Shown here: positions 15,742 through 25,474 of the stretch, one piece after another | Position numbering within the stretch: the stretch's first letter is position 1 | Layout: every line of letters starts with the position of its first letter | From: an uncultured Clostridia bacterium | GTDB taxonomy: Bacteria > Bacillota > Clostridia > Oscillospirales > Ruminococcaceae | NCBI GenBank assembly: GCA_947625155.1 | Contig: CANQNG010000002.1 | Coordinates: forward strand, 102,381 to 166,380 | Direction: 5' to 3' | Length of the DNA stretch: 64,000 nucleotides | The notes under the pieces: model-generated | What the model was told of the DNA's origin: nothing | What the model saw: the letters and a program-made list of their open reading frames with translations, nothing else | The model's database searches: none | Translations under genes and position numbers: made by a program

Positions 15742-18108
15742 TTACAGCTTTTTGAGCTTGCGGTATTTCGCCATGAGCTTTTTCGTGCCCACCTCGTCAA
15801 ATGCCACTTCCAGCAAGCAGTCCCCTGCCATCGGTTCCGCCCGGAGGACCGTTCCTTCCCCGAATACGGCATCCTGCACCCGGTCACCGACAGACAGTGC
15901 CGGCGCATTCCCGGACGGTTTTTTCTTTGGCTGCTGCAATTCCATCTGCCTGCGCAGACCGCCCGTGCCGCCGATAACAGCCTCCCGTGCATACAGCGAG
16001 CTGCCTGTACTGTACTTTCCGGCATGTGCTGTGAAGTCATTCACATGGAGAAGATCTTTCGGGATCTCTGTCACGAACCGGGACAGCGAACGGGAAAGCG
16101 TTGACCCGAACAGCAGTCTTGTCTTAGCATAGGTCAGATGCAGCTCCCGCTTTGCTCTGGTAATGGCAACATAGGCGAGCCGCCGTTCCTCCTCCATTTC
16201 CGTTTTGGACTCAAAAGATGCCGTTCCCGGAAAAATGCCGTTCTCCATGCCGATGACAAACACCGTGTCAAACTCCAGACCCTTGGCAGCATGTATGGTC
16301 ATCAGGGATACCACATCCTCCTCCCCGATGCTGTCCGCCTCCGTGTAAAGGGCAGTCTCCTCCAGAAAGCCTTCCAATGTCGCATTTTCGTTTTCCTGCG
16401 TGTAGGTGACGATGTTGGAGCGAAATTCCTTGACATTCTCGATCCGTGTCAGCCCTTCATCCCCCTCCTGCTGGAGCATTTCCAGATAGCCTGTCTGCGT
16501 CAGCAGCAGATCAAACAGCTCTTCCATGGGCAGCTCCTCTGCCTTTTCCGTGAGCATGTCCATCATTTCAGAGAACTTCAGCAGCGCATTCACACGCTTG
16601 GAGAGTGCCGGAAAATCACGGCAGTTCCGCACCACCTCCAGCGGAGACATGCCCAGATCCTGCGCAATTTGTATGACCGTTGCAGTCGTGCCCTCGCCGA
16701 TGCCACGCTTGGGGACATTCACGATACGGGCAAACCGTACCAGATCGTAGGGATTCTGCAAAACACAGAGGTAAGCCACCACATCTCGGATCTCTTTCCT
16801 GTCCAGAAAGCGAACCCCGCCATAGATCCGGTAGGGGATCTTACGGCGCACCATAGCACGCTCGATCGCATTGGAAAGCGCATTCATCCGGTAAAGCACC
16901 GCAAAGTCGCTGTACCGTTTTCCCTCTGCGACCCCCGCCTCGATGCTGTCAATGATATGATCGCCTTCCTCCCGTTCCGAAAGTACCTGCAAAAGCGTGA
17001 CAGGCTCTCCGGCACCGGCTGCCGTCCAAAGCCGTTTTGGCTTGCGGCTCTCATTGTGGGCAATGACAGCATTGGCGGCATCTAGGATACATTGTGTCGA
17101 ACGGTAATTTTCCTCGAGCCGGATAGTCTTGCACCCCGGGAACTGCTCCTCGAATTGCAGGATGTTCTCGATCGTTGCCCCCCGGAACCGATAAATGCTC
17201 TGGTCATCATCTCCCACCACGCACAAATTATGGTGTTCCCCTGCCAGCAGGCTGACAAGACGGTACTGTGCGTAGTTGGTGTCCTGATACTCGTCCACAA
17301 GCACATAGCGGTACTTCCTGCGGTATTTTTTCAGCACATCCGGGCACTGTTCCAGCACCCGGACTGTCAGGTAGATCAGATCGTCAAAATCCAGTGCATC
17401 CGCTGCTTGCAGCCGCATCTGGTAAGCCTTGTAGATCCTTGCGGCTGTGGTTTTCCAGTAGTCATTCCCTGCCTGTGCGGCAAATTCATCCGGTGAGATC
17501 ATGCTGTCTTTCGCCGAGCTGACCGCACCCTGCATGCTTTTGGGCGGAAAATTCCGTTCCGGGATGTCCAGCTCTTTCATGACAGCCTTTACCGCACGTA
17601 GACTATCGTCCGCATCATAGATCGTAAAGCTCCGGTCAAACCCGAGCCTGTCAATGCAGGCACGGAGGATGCGCACACATGCCGAATGGAACGTTGCCGC
17701 ATGGATGTCCTGTGCTGTCTCCCCGAGCGTATCCGCAAGGCGGCTTTTCAGTTCACCGGCTGCCTTGTTCGTGAAGGTGATCGCCAGTATCTGCCATGGC
17801 TGGATCGGATGTTCTGCAATAATATCCCGCAGCTCCCCTAATGTCATGCTGCCGCCGTCAATGTATGCCTGTAGCCGAGCAAGCGTTCCCGCATCCGGCA
17901 CAGGTGTCAGCGTATGTGCCGTGTCCCCGAACAGTACCATATTGGCAATGCGGTCAACAATGACCGTTGTCTTGCCGCTGCCCGCCCCCGCAAGCACCAG
18001 AACCGGACCTTTGACAGTGGTGACCGCATCTAGCTGCTGCGGATTCATCCGTGCAAAACAGCGTTCCAATGCTGCCTGCTTCATGCTAAGAAATTCGCTC
18101 TCTGTCAT
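15742..18108 (-). CDS. pcrA: UvrD/PcrA-type superfamily 1 DNA helicase
   Basis: 788 residues; the ATG at 18108 has GGAGGGTGAC before it. All SF1A motifs are present: Q-motif region LNPQQ-like (MNPQQLDAV), Walker A GAGSGKT (41-47), Ia TFTNKAA (111-117), VDEYQDTN, GDDDQSIYRFRGA, ENYRS, MTIHAAKGLEFD and ITRAKREL. The C-terminal Tudor-like segment of PcrA (VGDRVQDAVFGEGTV) is also there. It unwinds DNA in a 3' to 5' direction during repair and at transcription-replication conflicts. Oddity: about 40 extra residues (roughly 60-100) lie between motifs I and Ia. It follows dapB by 63 bases, with a hairpin between. Confidence 0.95.
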   Translation of the reverse strand: MTESEFLSMKQAALERCFARMNPQQLDAVTTVKGPVLVLAGAGSGKTTVIVDRIANMVLFGDTAHTLTPVPDAGTLARLQAYIDGGSMTLGELRDIIAEHPIQPWQILAITFTNKAAGELKSRLADTLGETAQDIHAATFHSACVRILRACIDRLGFDRSFTIYDADDSLRAVKAVMKELDIPERNFPPKSMQGAVSSAKDSMISPDEFAAQAGNDYWKTTAARIYKAYQMRLQAADALDFDDLIYLTVRVLEQCPDVLKKYRRKYRYVLVDEYQDTNYAQYRLVSLLAGEHHNLCVVGDDDQSIYRFRGATIENILQFEEQFPGCKTIRLEENYRSTQCILDAANAVIAHNESRKPKRLWTAAGAGEPVTLLQVLSEREEGDHIIDSIEAGVAEGKRYSDFAVLYRMNALSNAIERAMVRRKIPYRIYGGVRFLDRKEIRDVVAYLCVLQNPYDLVRFARIVNVPKRGIGEGTTATVIQIAQDLGMSPLEVVRNCRDFPALSKRVNALLKFSEMMDMLTEKAEELPMEELFDLLLTQTGYLEMLQQEGDEGLTRIENVKEFRSNIVTYTQENENATLEGFLEETALYTEADSIGEEDVVSLMTIHAAKGLEFDTVFVIGMENGIFPGTASFESKTEMEEERRLAYVAITRAKRELHLTYAKTRLLFGSTLSRSLSRFVTEIPKDLLHVNDFTAHAGKYSTGSSLYAREAVIGGTGGLRRQMELQQPKKKPSGNAPALSVGDRVQDAVFGEGTVLRAEPMAGDCLLEVAFDEVGTKKLMAKYRKLKKL

Positions 18109-18134
18109 GTCACCCTCCTTTTCCGTATTCAAAC

Positions 18135-18163
18135 AGCTACCCCGGTTTTCTGCCGGGGTAGCT
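18135..18163 (-). terminator. Hairpin between dapB and pcrA
   Basis: An 11-base perfect GC-rich stem (18135-18145 with 18153-18163). On the minus strand it is followed only by TGTTTG, so it may attenuate rather than fully stop transcription into pcrA. Confidence 0.65.
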
Positions 18164-18171
18164 CCGAAAAT

Positions 18172-18933
18172 TCAATTTTTCATCAGGGCATTCATATCGT
18201 AGATACCCGGTCTCTGCTTTGCCAGATAGAGCGCCGCATTGACTGCGCCCACAGCAAAGACCTCCTTTGAGGCAGCACTGTGGGACAGTGTGATCACCTC
18301 ATCATGCCCCGCAAAAATAATTTCATGCTCACCGACGATCGTACCGCCCCGGATGGCATGCAGACCGATCTCGGTCTTTTCACGCTTCTGCCGCTTGGAG
18401 TGACGGTCGTAAACATAGTGATAATTGCCGCCAAGAGACTCGTTGATGGCATCCGCCAGCATGAGTGCCGTACCGGAGGGCGCATCGATCTTCTGGTCAT
18501 GATGCTTCTCCACGATCTCAATATCGAACTGTCCGCCTAAGATCGATGTCGCTTTCTTCGCTAACTGCACCAACAGATTGATACCGAGTGACATATTGAA
18601 AGAAAAGAATACCGGTACGGAAGCAGAAGCCTTTCGGATGCGGGCGATCTGATCCTCATTGTAGCCCGTGGTCGCCAAGACCACAGGCACACCGTTCACC
18701 AGACAGTATTCCAGCAAATTGTCCAGCAGTGCCGGATCAGAAAAATCAATGATGACATCCGGTCTTTCCGGAAGTGCCGAAAACTTCGTATAGATCGGAA
18801 AGTCCCCATACTGTGCCGTCCGGATATCCACGCCTGCACATACACAGCAGTCCTCCCGTCCGGCTATAGCAGCCGCTACAGCATGCCCCATTTTTCCGGA
18901 AGCGCCGCTGATGAGAATTTTGACCTGTTCCAT
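18172..18933 (-). CDS. dapB: 4-hydroxy-tetrahydrodipicolinate reductase
   Basis: 253 residues; the ATG at 18933 is spaced 8 bases from GGAGGT, better than the GTG at 18936. The nucleotide-binding motif GASGKMG stands at residues 9-15. The DapB active-site stretch EKHHDQKIDAPSGTALMLAD carries the catalytic His pair and the substrate Lys. It reduces hydroxytetrahydrodipicolinate to tetrahydrodipicolinate with NAD(P)H, the second step after dapA toward diaminopimelate and lysine. It follows dapA by 20 bases in the lysine-riboswitch operon. Confidence 0.96.
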   Translation of the reverse strand: MEQVKILISGASGKMGHAVAAAIAGREDCCVCAGVDIRTAQYGDFPIYTKFSALPERPDVIIDFSDPALLDNLLEYCLVNGVPVVLATTGYNEDQIARIRKASASVPVFFSFNMSLGINLLVQLAKKATSILGGQFDIEIVEKHHDQKIDAPSGTALMLADAINESLGGNYHYVYDRHSKRQKREKTEIGLHAIRGGTIVGEHEIIFAGHDEVITLSHSAASKEVFAVGAVNAALYLAKQRPGIYDMNALMKN

Positions 18934-18953
18934 CACTTTCTACCTCCGGGCAT

Positions 18954-19856
18954 TCAGTCAACGACAGAGACCGGCATACCGAGCTTCTGCATGGATGACA
19001 GCAGTCTTGCCAGATTGTCAGCGCTCATCTTTGTCAGCGGCATCCGGCAGGCACCCGCAGCCATGCCGAGCTGGTTCATCGCTTCCTTCACCGGGATCGG
19101 ATTCACTTCGCAGAACAGGCTGTTGATCAGGTCAAGGTACTTGATCTGCATTTCGCCCGCTTTCCGGAAATCATTGTTCAGGCAAAGCTGTGTGATCTCA
19201 TGTGTCTCTTTCGGCAGGATATTGGACAGCACCGAAATAACGCCCTTGCCGCCGAGTGACATGATCGGCACGATCATATCATCATTGCCGCTGTAAATAT
19301 CGATCAGATCGCCGCAGGCAGCAGCCACCTGTGCGGTGTAGGCGATATTACCGGAAGCTTCCTTGACAGCAGCGATGTTCTTGTGATGTGCCAGTTTCTC
19401 CAATGTTTCCACGGAAATATTCAGACCCGTCCTGCCGGGGATATTGTAAAGGATGATCGGGATGTCCACACTATTGGCAATGATCGTGAAATGATCGAAC
19501 AGACCTGCCTGTGTGGTCTTGTTGTAATACGGTGTCACCACCAGCAGTCCGTCAGCACCAAGCTTCTGTGCCTCCACGGAAAGCTCGATGGCATAGCGGG
19601 TATCATTGCTGCCCGTACCGGCAATGACCGGTACTCTGTGGTTGGTATGCTTGACAGCAAATTCGATGCAGGCACGATGCTCCTCGTCCGACATGGTAGA
19701 GGATTCGCCTGTTGTGCCGCAGACAACGATCGCATCCGTGCCGTTGTCGATCTGATAGTCAATATTTGTGCCCAGTCCCTCAAAGTTGACAGTACCGTCC
19801 AAATTGAAGGGGGTCGTCAGGGCAACTGCTGAACCAGTAAAAATGGTATGCTTCAT
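18954..19856 (-). CDS. dapA: 4-hydroxy-tetrahydrodipicolinate synthase
   Basis: 300 residues forming a TIM barrel of the NAL family. Visible are CGTTGESSTM (pyruvate-binding Thr pair), the Tyr in LYNIPGRTG, and the Schiff-base Lys in AAVKEASGNI. It condenses pyruvate with aspartate semialdehyde from Asd next door. AAAGGAG precedes the ATG. Encoded 29 bases after asd and under the same riboswitch, which fits end-product control by lysine at RNA level. Confidence 0.96.
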   Translation of the reverse strand: MKHTIFTGSAVALTTPFNLDGTVNFEGLGTNIDYQIDNGTDAIVVCGTTGESSTMSDEEHRACIEFAVKHTNHRVPVIAGTGSNDTRYAIELSVEAQKLGADGLLVVTPYYNKTTQAGLFDHFTIIANSVDIPIILYNIPGRTGLNISVETLEKLAHHKNIAAVKEASGNIAYTAQVAAACGDLIDIYSGNDDMIVPIMSLGGKGVISVLSNILPKETHEITQLCLNNDFRKAGEMQIKYLDLINSLFCEVNPIPVKEAMNQLGMAAGACRMPLTKMSADNLARLLSSMQKLGMPVSVVD

Positions 19857-19885
19857 AGTAATTTCTCCTTTCAGGAACAGGATCC

Positions 19886-20965
<1,080 letters not shown>

Positions 20966-21024
20966 AACACATTTCTCCTTACCTCTGACCGCCGGAGCGT
21001 TTCAGAAAAAAATTTAGGAATATT

Positions 21025-21047
21025 GAAAAAACCGGTTGAAAACCGGT
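21025..21047 (-). terminator. Riboswitch terminator
   Basis: A 7-base stem (21031-21037 with 21041-21047) followed on the minus strand by six T residues, about 40 bases after the lysine aptamer and 60 before asd: the expression platform. Confidence 0.85.
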
Positions 21048-21085
21048 CCATCATGCGGTATAATAGAATTATTGGCGACAGTGCC

Positions 21086-21246
21086 GATAGCTCTCCATCA
21101 CACATGATGACAGTGCAGTACCTGTTCGGTACAGCACCAGAGCAGGAGCTGCTCACGCTCTGCCCTTCGGCGGCATTGCCTTTCACAGCTCCTCAAAGGG
21201 TCTGAGCGCCCTGAGAGCTGCTACTTATCGCAGCCGCACCTCTATC
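21086..21246 (-). promoter_or_regulatory. Lysine riboswitch (L-box)
   Basis: Read on the minus strand, P1 pairs GATAG (21246-21242) with CTATC (21090-21086). Conserved L-box blocks occur in order: AGAGGTGCGG, AAGTAG, GAAAGG, GCCGAAGG, a GGTGCTG segment, TGCACTGTCAT and GGAGAGCTATC. Lysine binding should stabilise the aptamer and let the downstream terminator form, switching off asd-dapA-dapB. A strong promoter lies just upstream. Confidence 0.93.
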
Positions 21247-21255
21247 CTACTTACT

Positions 21256-21284
21256 ATCATAGCATTTTCCAGAGGATTTGTCAA
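21256..21284 (-). promoter_or_regulatory. Sigma-A promoter of the lysine operon
   Basis: TTGACA (21284-21279), 17 bases, TATGAT (21261-21256), leading directly into the lysine riboswitch. Confidence 0.88.
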
Positions 21285-21374
21285 GAGAAAATCGCCAAAA
21301 TTTCCGTGAAAGCCAAAAAAGATGCCTCTGCCCGTTCTGGACAGGGCATACAATGATCAGAACAGGAGTATTTT

Positions 21375-22433
21375 ATGAAAAAAACAGATTTTTACTATGA
21401 CCTGCCGGAAGGTCTGATCGCACAGCACCCGGTCGAACCCCGCAGCGCCTCCCGCATGATGACACTGGACCGGGATACGGGCGCTATCGGACACAGGCAT
21501 TTTTATGAGCTGGGGGAGCTGCTCCGTCCCGGTGATCTGCTGGTGCTGAACGATTCGAGGGTACTGCCTGCCCGCCTGTACGGGGAACGTGTCGGTACGG
21601 GCGGCTTTGTGGAGTTCCTGCTGCTGACACAGCATGGTGACAAATACTGGGAGATCATCTGCCGCCCCGGCAAGAAATGCAAGCCCGGCGCAAAGTTCAC
21701 TTTCGGGAACGGCAGATTGACCGCAGAGATCCTTGAGGTGCTGGATGACGGTGACCGCATGGTGCAGTTCACCTGTGAGGGCAATTTCTACACCGTCCTC
21801 GAAGAAGTCGGGCAAATGCCCCTGCCTCCCTACATCACGGAACGGCTTGCCGACAAGGAACGTTACCAGACGGTCTATTCCCGTGAATTGGGTTCAGCGG
21901 CTGCCCCGACAGCAGGGCTGCACTTCACAAAAGAAATGCTCTCCGATCTGGCGGCAAAGGGGATCGGCATCGCCTATGTAACGCTGCATGTGGGGCTTGG
22001 CACATTCCGTCCGGTCAAGGAAAATGACATCTTAAAGCACCACATGCACAGCGAACATTTTCTCCTCCCGCAGGAAACTGCCGATGCGATCAACCGGACA
22101 AAGGCAGCCGGGGGGAGGGTCATTTCAGTCGGTACGACCTCCTGCCGCACACTGGAAAGCGCCGCCCAACGCTGCGGCAGCATCCTCCGGGCATGTGAGG
22201 GAGATACGGATATTTTCATCTATCCGGGCTATACGTTCCGGGTCATTGACGGGCTGATCACGAATTTCCACCTGCCGGAAAGCACGCTCATCATGCTGGT
22301 TTCCGCCTTTACGGGCTACTGGAACACCATGTACGCCTACCGGGAAGCCGTAAAGGAGCAGTACCGCTTCTTCTCGTTCGGGGACTGCATGTGCATCCTC
22401 CCGGACATCTCCGGAAAGAAGGACACCCAATAA
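21375..22433 (+). CDS. queA: S-adenosylmethionine:tRNA ribosyltransferase-isomerase
   Basis: 352 residues, the usual length. Family markers include FYYDLPEGLIAQHP at the N-terminus, LVLNDSRVLPARLYG, AAPTAGLHFT and LGTFRPV, and NFHLPESTLIMLVSAF near the end. It transfers the ribosyl part of SAM to preQ1 in the tRNA wobble position, giving epoxyqueuosine. GAACAGGAG is upstream of the ATG. It diverges from the lysine operon and ends in a strong terminator, so it is alone; no other queuosine gene is in the window. Confidence 0.96.
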   Translation: MKKTDFYYDLPEGLIAQHPVEPRSASRMMTLDRDTGAIGHRHFYELGELLRPGDLLVLNDSRVLPARLYGERVGTGGFVEFLLLTQHGDKYWEIICRPGKKCKPGAKFTFGNGRLTAEILEVLDDGDRMVQFTCEGNFYTVLEEVGQMPLPPYITERLADKERYQTVYSRELGSAAAPTAGLHFTKEMLSDLAAKGIGIAYVTLHVGLGTFRPVKENDILKHHMHSEHFLLPQETADAINRTKAAGGRVISVGTTSCRTLESAAQRCGSILRACEGDTDIFIYPGYTFRVIDGLITNFHLPESTLIMLVSAFTGYWNTMYAYREAVKEQYRFFSFGDCMCILPDISGKKDTQ

Positions 22434-22436
22434 CAC

Positions 22437-22469
22437 AACAGCGGAGCAATGTGAAATGCTCCGCTGTTT
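22437..22469. terminator. Bidirectional terminator between queA and a small membrane protein gene
   Basis: A 12-base stem (22437-22448 with 22457-22468) lies between convergent stops; the plus side continues TTTAGTTT. Confidence 0.82.
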
Positions 22470-22472
22470 AGT

Positions 22473-23027
22473 TTAATCTACATCTTCGTCCGGAGATGAC
22501 TTATCGTCCGGTACGGGATCCTGAGCAGGACTTTGCGTCGGCATGGGCGGCGGTTCAAGTCCCGGCTCATCCGGCTCATCCGGCGTACCGGGATCGACAG
22601 TTTCCGTGTAGGTCTGGGGAAGATCCGTGGATACAAAACGTGTATCATCCGGCGTGTCATTGTCATAGGTGGTCACACGGGTCGTAACAGTAGGATCCCA
22701 CTCCGTCGGTTCACTGCTCACCTCGTCCTCATCGCCCGAGATAAATTCCTCAAAAGTCCGGTCATACCCGGAAATGGAAGCAGACCACCCCGAAAGGGTG
22801 TGCGGTCCCTCCGTATGCAATTCCGCAGCAGGCAGTGTCTGCACAGCTGCCGTTGTCGCAACGGGCTTTGTGGATACCTGTAGCTGTCTGGTCATTTCCT
22901 CCCGCTGGATCGGGAACAGCATCAGGAACAGCAGTATCAGAGCTGTCAGCCCCAAAAAACAAGCGCATGCAATTAGTGTGATCTTGGTCGAAAGCCGGAT
23001 CAAGCCGGTATCTTGAGCGTTTCTCAT
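22473..23027 (-). CDS. Small membrane-anchored, Pro/Asp/Thr-rich protein
   Basis: 184 residues: a short cytoplasmic end, one hydrophobic helix (about 17-38), then a low-complexity extracellular tail rich in Thr, Pro, Asp and Glu with no clear domain. AGGAGA lies about 13 bases before the ATG, a long spacing. It follows the AraC-type regulator gene by 25 bases and is probably read with it. It could be a wall-spanning stalk or surface protein; function unknown. Confidence 0.65.
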   Translation of the reverse strand: MRNAQDTGLIRLSTKITLIACACFLGLTALILLFLMLFPIQREEMTRQLQVSTKPVATTAAVQTLPAAELHTEGPHTLSGWSASISGYDRTFEEFISGDEDEVSSEPTEWDPTVTTRVTTYDNDTPDDTRFVSTDLPQTYTETVDPGTPDEPDEPGLEPPPMPTQSPAQDPVPDDKSSPDEDVD

Positions 23028-23052
23028 ATGATCGTGTTATCTCCTCTTGCTT

Positions 23053-23868
23053 CTAAATTTTATCATCCTGCTGTGCAGCGTGACGGAAAATACGGCGGTA
23101 TGCTGTCGGGGTGATGCCTGCATGGTGCTTGAACTGGCGCATAAAATACACGTCCGTTTCAAACCCGCATTTCTGCGAGACTACTGCGACCGGATCATCC
23201 GTCGTCTCAAGCAGCCGCTTCGCATAGGTAATGCGGCTCGCAATGACATCCTGTGTACAGGATATGCCAAATGCTTCCAAATAAATTTTGTGGAAATACG
23301 GGCGGCTGATGCCAAGGTCATCACAGATGTCCTGAATGAACCAGTTATCTTCCGGGTGAAGATAAATGCGCCGCCGCAGTGCTGTCAGCTTGTCATAATG
23401 CGGCACAAGTGCAGCTCTGGTCACTGTACCGTCAGATGCCTCTCGCAGCAGACAGAACAGCAGCCCCAGCGCATAGCTGTTCATTTCGTTTCTGATCGGC
23501 AGCGCCCTCTCTGCCGGTTCAGTCAGGAGCTTCCAGATCTCCTCTACCACAAGCGGGCGGGCGATCGTGTGTGTTTCTTTCAGGGTCAGACCGCTGCTGA
23601 CAAGATACTGTAAATAACTGTCAGAGATCTTTAGCTGCATATACCGGCAAGCCGTCGTCCCATGCGACCCTACCTTGATACACCCGTTTTCAAAAGGGTG
23701 CATCAGGAAAGTAAACGGCTGCATATAGTATTGCCTGTCATTGATACGAAAAATCGAGCGTACCGCACACAGCAGCAAAAAATAGTGCTGCGGTCCTGTG
23801 TCGTGCAGCTCACTGCTTCCTGCCTGTGTCAGCTCTCCATAGGCAACAAGCTGCATATTTCCTGACAT
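23053..23868 (-). CDS. AraC-family transcriptional regulator
   Basis: 271 residues. An N-terminal cupin-like ligand domain (about 10-130) is followed by two helix-turn-helix motifs typical of AraC (about 170-265: WFIQDICDDLGISRPYFHKIY and the later VAVVSQKCGFETDVYFMRQFKHHAGITPTAYR block, given here as separate helices). Such proteins usually respond to sugars and activate nearby genes. GGAGGGGG precedes the ATG. It has its own promoter and lies upstream of the small membrane protein; no sugar pathway genes are adjacent, so the regulon is unclear. Confidence 0.9.
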   Translation of the reverse strand: MSGNMQLVAYGELTQAGSSELHDTGPQHYFLLLCAVRSIFRINDRQYYMQPFTFLMHPFENGCIKVGSHGTTACRYMQLKISDSYLQYLVSSGLTLKETHTIARPLVVEEIWKLLTEPAERALPIRNEMNSYALGLLFCLLREASDGTVTRAALVPHYDKLTALRRRIYLHPEDNWFIQDICDDLGISRPYFHKIYLEAFGISCTQDVIASRITYAKRLLETTDDPVAVVSQKCGFETDVYFMRQFKHHAGITPTAYRRIFRHAAQQDDKI

Positions 23869-23908
23869 TTCTGTCCCCCTCCGATCCCATACATGCCTGT
23901 CTTACTTT

Positions 23909-23937
23909 ATCATACTACTTTTTTCAGGGTTTGTCAA
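23909..23937 (-). promoter_or_regulatory. Sigma-A promoter of the AraC-type gene
   Basis: TTGACA (23937-23932), 17 bases, TATGAT (23914-23909). Confidence 0.82.
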
Positions 23938-24015
23938 CTCTCTGACCGGTTTTTCTATAAGTTTTTTGAAAAGAGCAATTCTAAAAAAATTCATAAAAAA
24001 TTTCTTTCAAATTAC

Positions 24016-24045
24016 TTGACACGGACATATTTGTCATGGTAAAAT
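24016..24045 (+). promoter_or_regulatory. Promoter and probable operator of the TetR gene
   Basis: TTGACA (24016-24021), 18 bases, TAAAAT (24040-24045). An inverted repeat TGACA-N10-TGTCA (24017-24036) overlaps the -35 and spacer, a typical place for self-repression by a TetR protein. Confidence 0.7.
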
Positions 24046-24164
24046 ATAGTAGGGATAGTTTGCCGGAGATCCCTGAACAGTTTTATCTAACAAAGTATCC
24101 CTACAGACATTATGACACCGGACCGAAAAGTAGTAAGGGTATCTATGGAAAGAAGGATGATCAC

Positions 24165-24773
24165 ATGCCATCAGAAACATTTTTCAGGCTCCCGGAGTCA
24201 AAGCAGCAGCGCATCATTGAGGCGATCAAAGAGGAGATCGCACGTGTCCCCTATGAAAACTTTTCTATCGGGAACATCATTCGCCATTGCAGTATCTCCA
24301 GAGGCAGTTTTTATCAGTATTTCAAAAACAAGGAGGAGATCTATCTTTACCTGATCTCCGGCTATCAAGATCAGTTCATCCATTTTGCACAGGAAACGCT
24401 GGATAAAAACGGCGGAGATTTTTTTGATATGCTCGAAGTGACCTACCGCTATGCCGTCAGGATGCTGTGCTATAAGGACTCCAAGGCATTCCGCCACAAT
24501 CTTTTCTGCAACATGCGGCTGTATGAACAGATCTGGCAGAAAGCCGGCAGCACAAACCACGGTCAGGAGGAAATAGACCGGCTCCGGGCTTCTGTTGACA
24601 AAAGTAAACTGCGTGTGGGGTCGGAAGAGGAATTCTGTGTTCTGTTTGACATCTGCATGATCAATGCGCTCAAGGATGCTGCCGGCATCTTCATAGCCGA
24701 TGACAATGAGCAGAAGGTGCTTGATAATTTCCTGCGCAAGCTGGCACTCCTCAAAAAAGCTTACAGCAAATAA
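24165..24773 (+). CDS. TetR/AcrR-family transcriptional regulator
   Basis: 202 residues from the ATG at 24165 (AAGGATG upstream); the frame is open further upstream to 24036, but that start lies within the promoter. The DNA-binding domain spans about residues 10-58 (RIIEAIKEEIARVPYENFSI, then IIRHCSISRGSFYQYFKNKEE). The helical C-terminal domain is specific to each member. Likely a repressor of its own gene through the inverted repeat at its promoter. No transporter gene is adjacent, so other targets are unknown. A double hairpin ends the transcript. Confidence 0.92.
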   Translation: MPSETFFRLPESKQQRIIEAIKEEIARVPYENFSIGNIIRHCSISRGSFYQYFKNKEEIYLYLISGYQDQFIHFAQETLDKNGGDFFDMLEVTYRYAVRMLCYKDSKAFRHNLFCNMRLYEQIWQKAGSTNHGQEEIDRLRASVDKSKLRVGSEEEFCVLFDICMINALKDAAGIFIADDNEQKVLDNFLRKLALLKKAYSK

Positions 24774-24780
24774 ATACCAT

Positions 24781-24842
24781 TGCCGGAGCGCATGCGCCCC
24801 GGCAGTCAAAAGCGGGACGCTTCTGCATAAAGCGTCCCGCTT
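24781..24842. terminator. Tandem hairpins between TetR and ANTAR genes
   Basis: A first hairpin (24781-24804, TGCCGG/CCGGCA arms) is followed by a perfect 13-base stem (24810-24822 with 24830-24842). The genes on both sides converge on it. T tracts are short. Confidence 0.7.
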
Positions 24843-24869
24843 GCTGCTTATTCCGGCAAGCTGTTTTTC

Positions 24870-25439
24870 TCACAGCTCATAGGCGGACAAAATACGCAGC
24901 GCTACCTCTTTCCGGGTAGAGCGTGTATCCATTGCCTGCTTTTCGATATAGCGATGCGCCTCTGGCTCGGTGAGCTTGAGATACTGCATCAGCGCACACT
25001 TGGCACGGTTTATCAGCCGCATTTCGTCAATTTTCACCATCAGCTTTGAATTTTCCCGCTTCAGCCCCAGCATCCGGGAACGGACTGCCTCCACCAGACG
25101 AATGGACTGGTGGAGCATGGCACGGTTCATCGGGCGGGGAACGACACATACCCCGTAGTCCACGACCTTGTCTGAAACATCCTCTACCATATCCGCTTTA
25201 CAAAGCAGAATGACACCTGAGCTTGTGTTTTCAGCCAGAAAGATCGACAGCTCATGCCCGAATTCGTCACTAAGCGGCGCATTGATGATGACAAGTGCAT
25301 ACTCTATGCTGTCTGTCAGCCGGCGGGCATCTGTGCCGCTGGCGGTCGATGTCAGGTTGGTATAACCGCAGTTATGCAGAAAGCCGACAATGCTTTCCAT
25401 TGCCTTGTCAGAGCCGGAAACGATCAGTGCCCTGTTCAA
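24870..25439 (-). CDS. ANTAR-domain RNA-binding regulator with degenerate receiver (NitR-like)
   Basis: 189 residues. An N-terminal receiver-like domain (about 1-120) lacks the phospho-acceptor: the strand that should end in Asp reads LVIINAPL, with Asn. A coiled segment (about 122-140) leads to a C-terminal ANTAR domain (about 130-188, with the helix LINRAKCALMQYLKLTEPEA). ANTAR proteins bind twin hairpins in nascent RNA and prevent termination. ANTAR genes beside glutamine synthetase genes are known in clostridia (NitR) and tied to nitrogen control. Here it follows a glutamine-synthetase-like gene by 35 bases. With no acceptor Asp, it is probably controlled by binding another protein. Confidence 0.88.
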   Translation of the reverse strand: MNRALIVSGSDKAMESIVGFLHNCGYTNLTSTASGTDARRLTDSIEYALVIINAPLSDEFGHELSIFLAENTSSGVILLCKADMVEDVSDKVVDYGVCVVPRPMNRAMLHQSIRLVEAVRSRMLGLKRENSKLMVKIDEMRLINRAKCALMQYLKLTEPEAHRYIEKQAMDTRSTRKEVALRILSAYEL

Positions 25440-25474
25440 TGAGATACCTCCCTTTCCTGCTGTTATGTTTCCGG

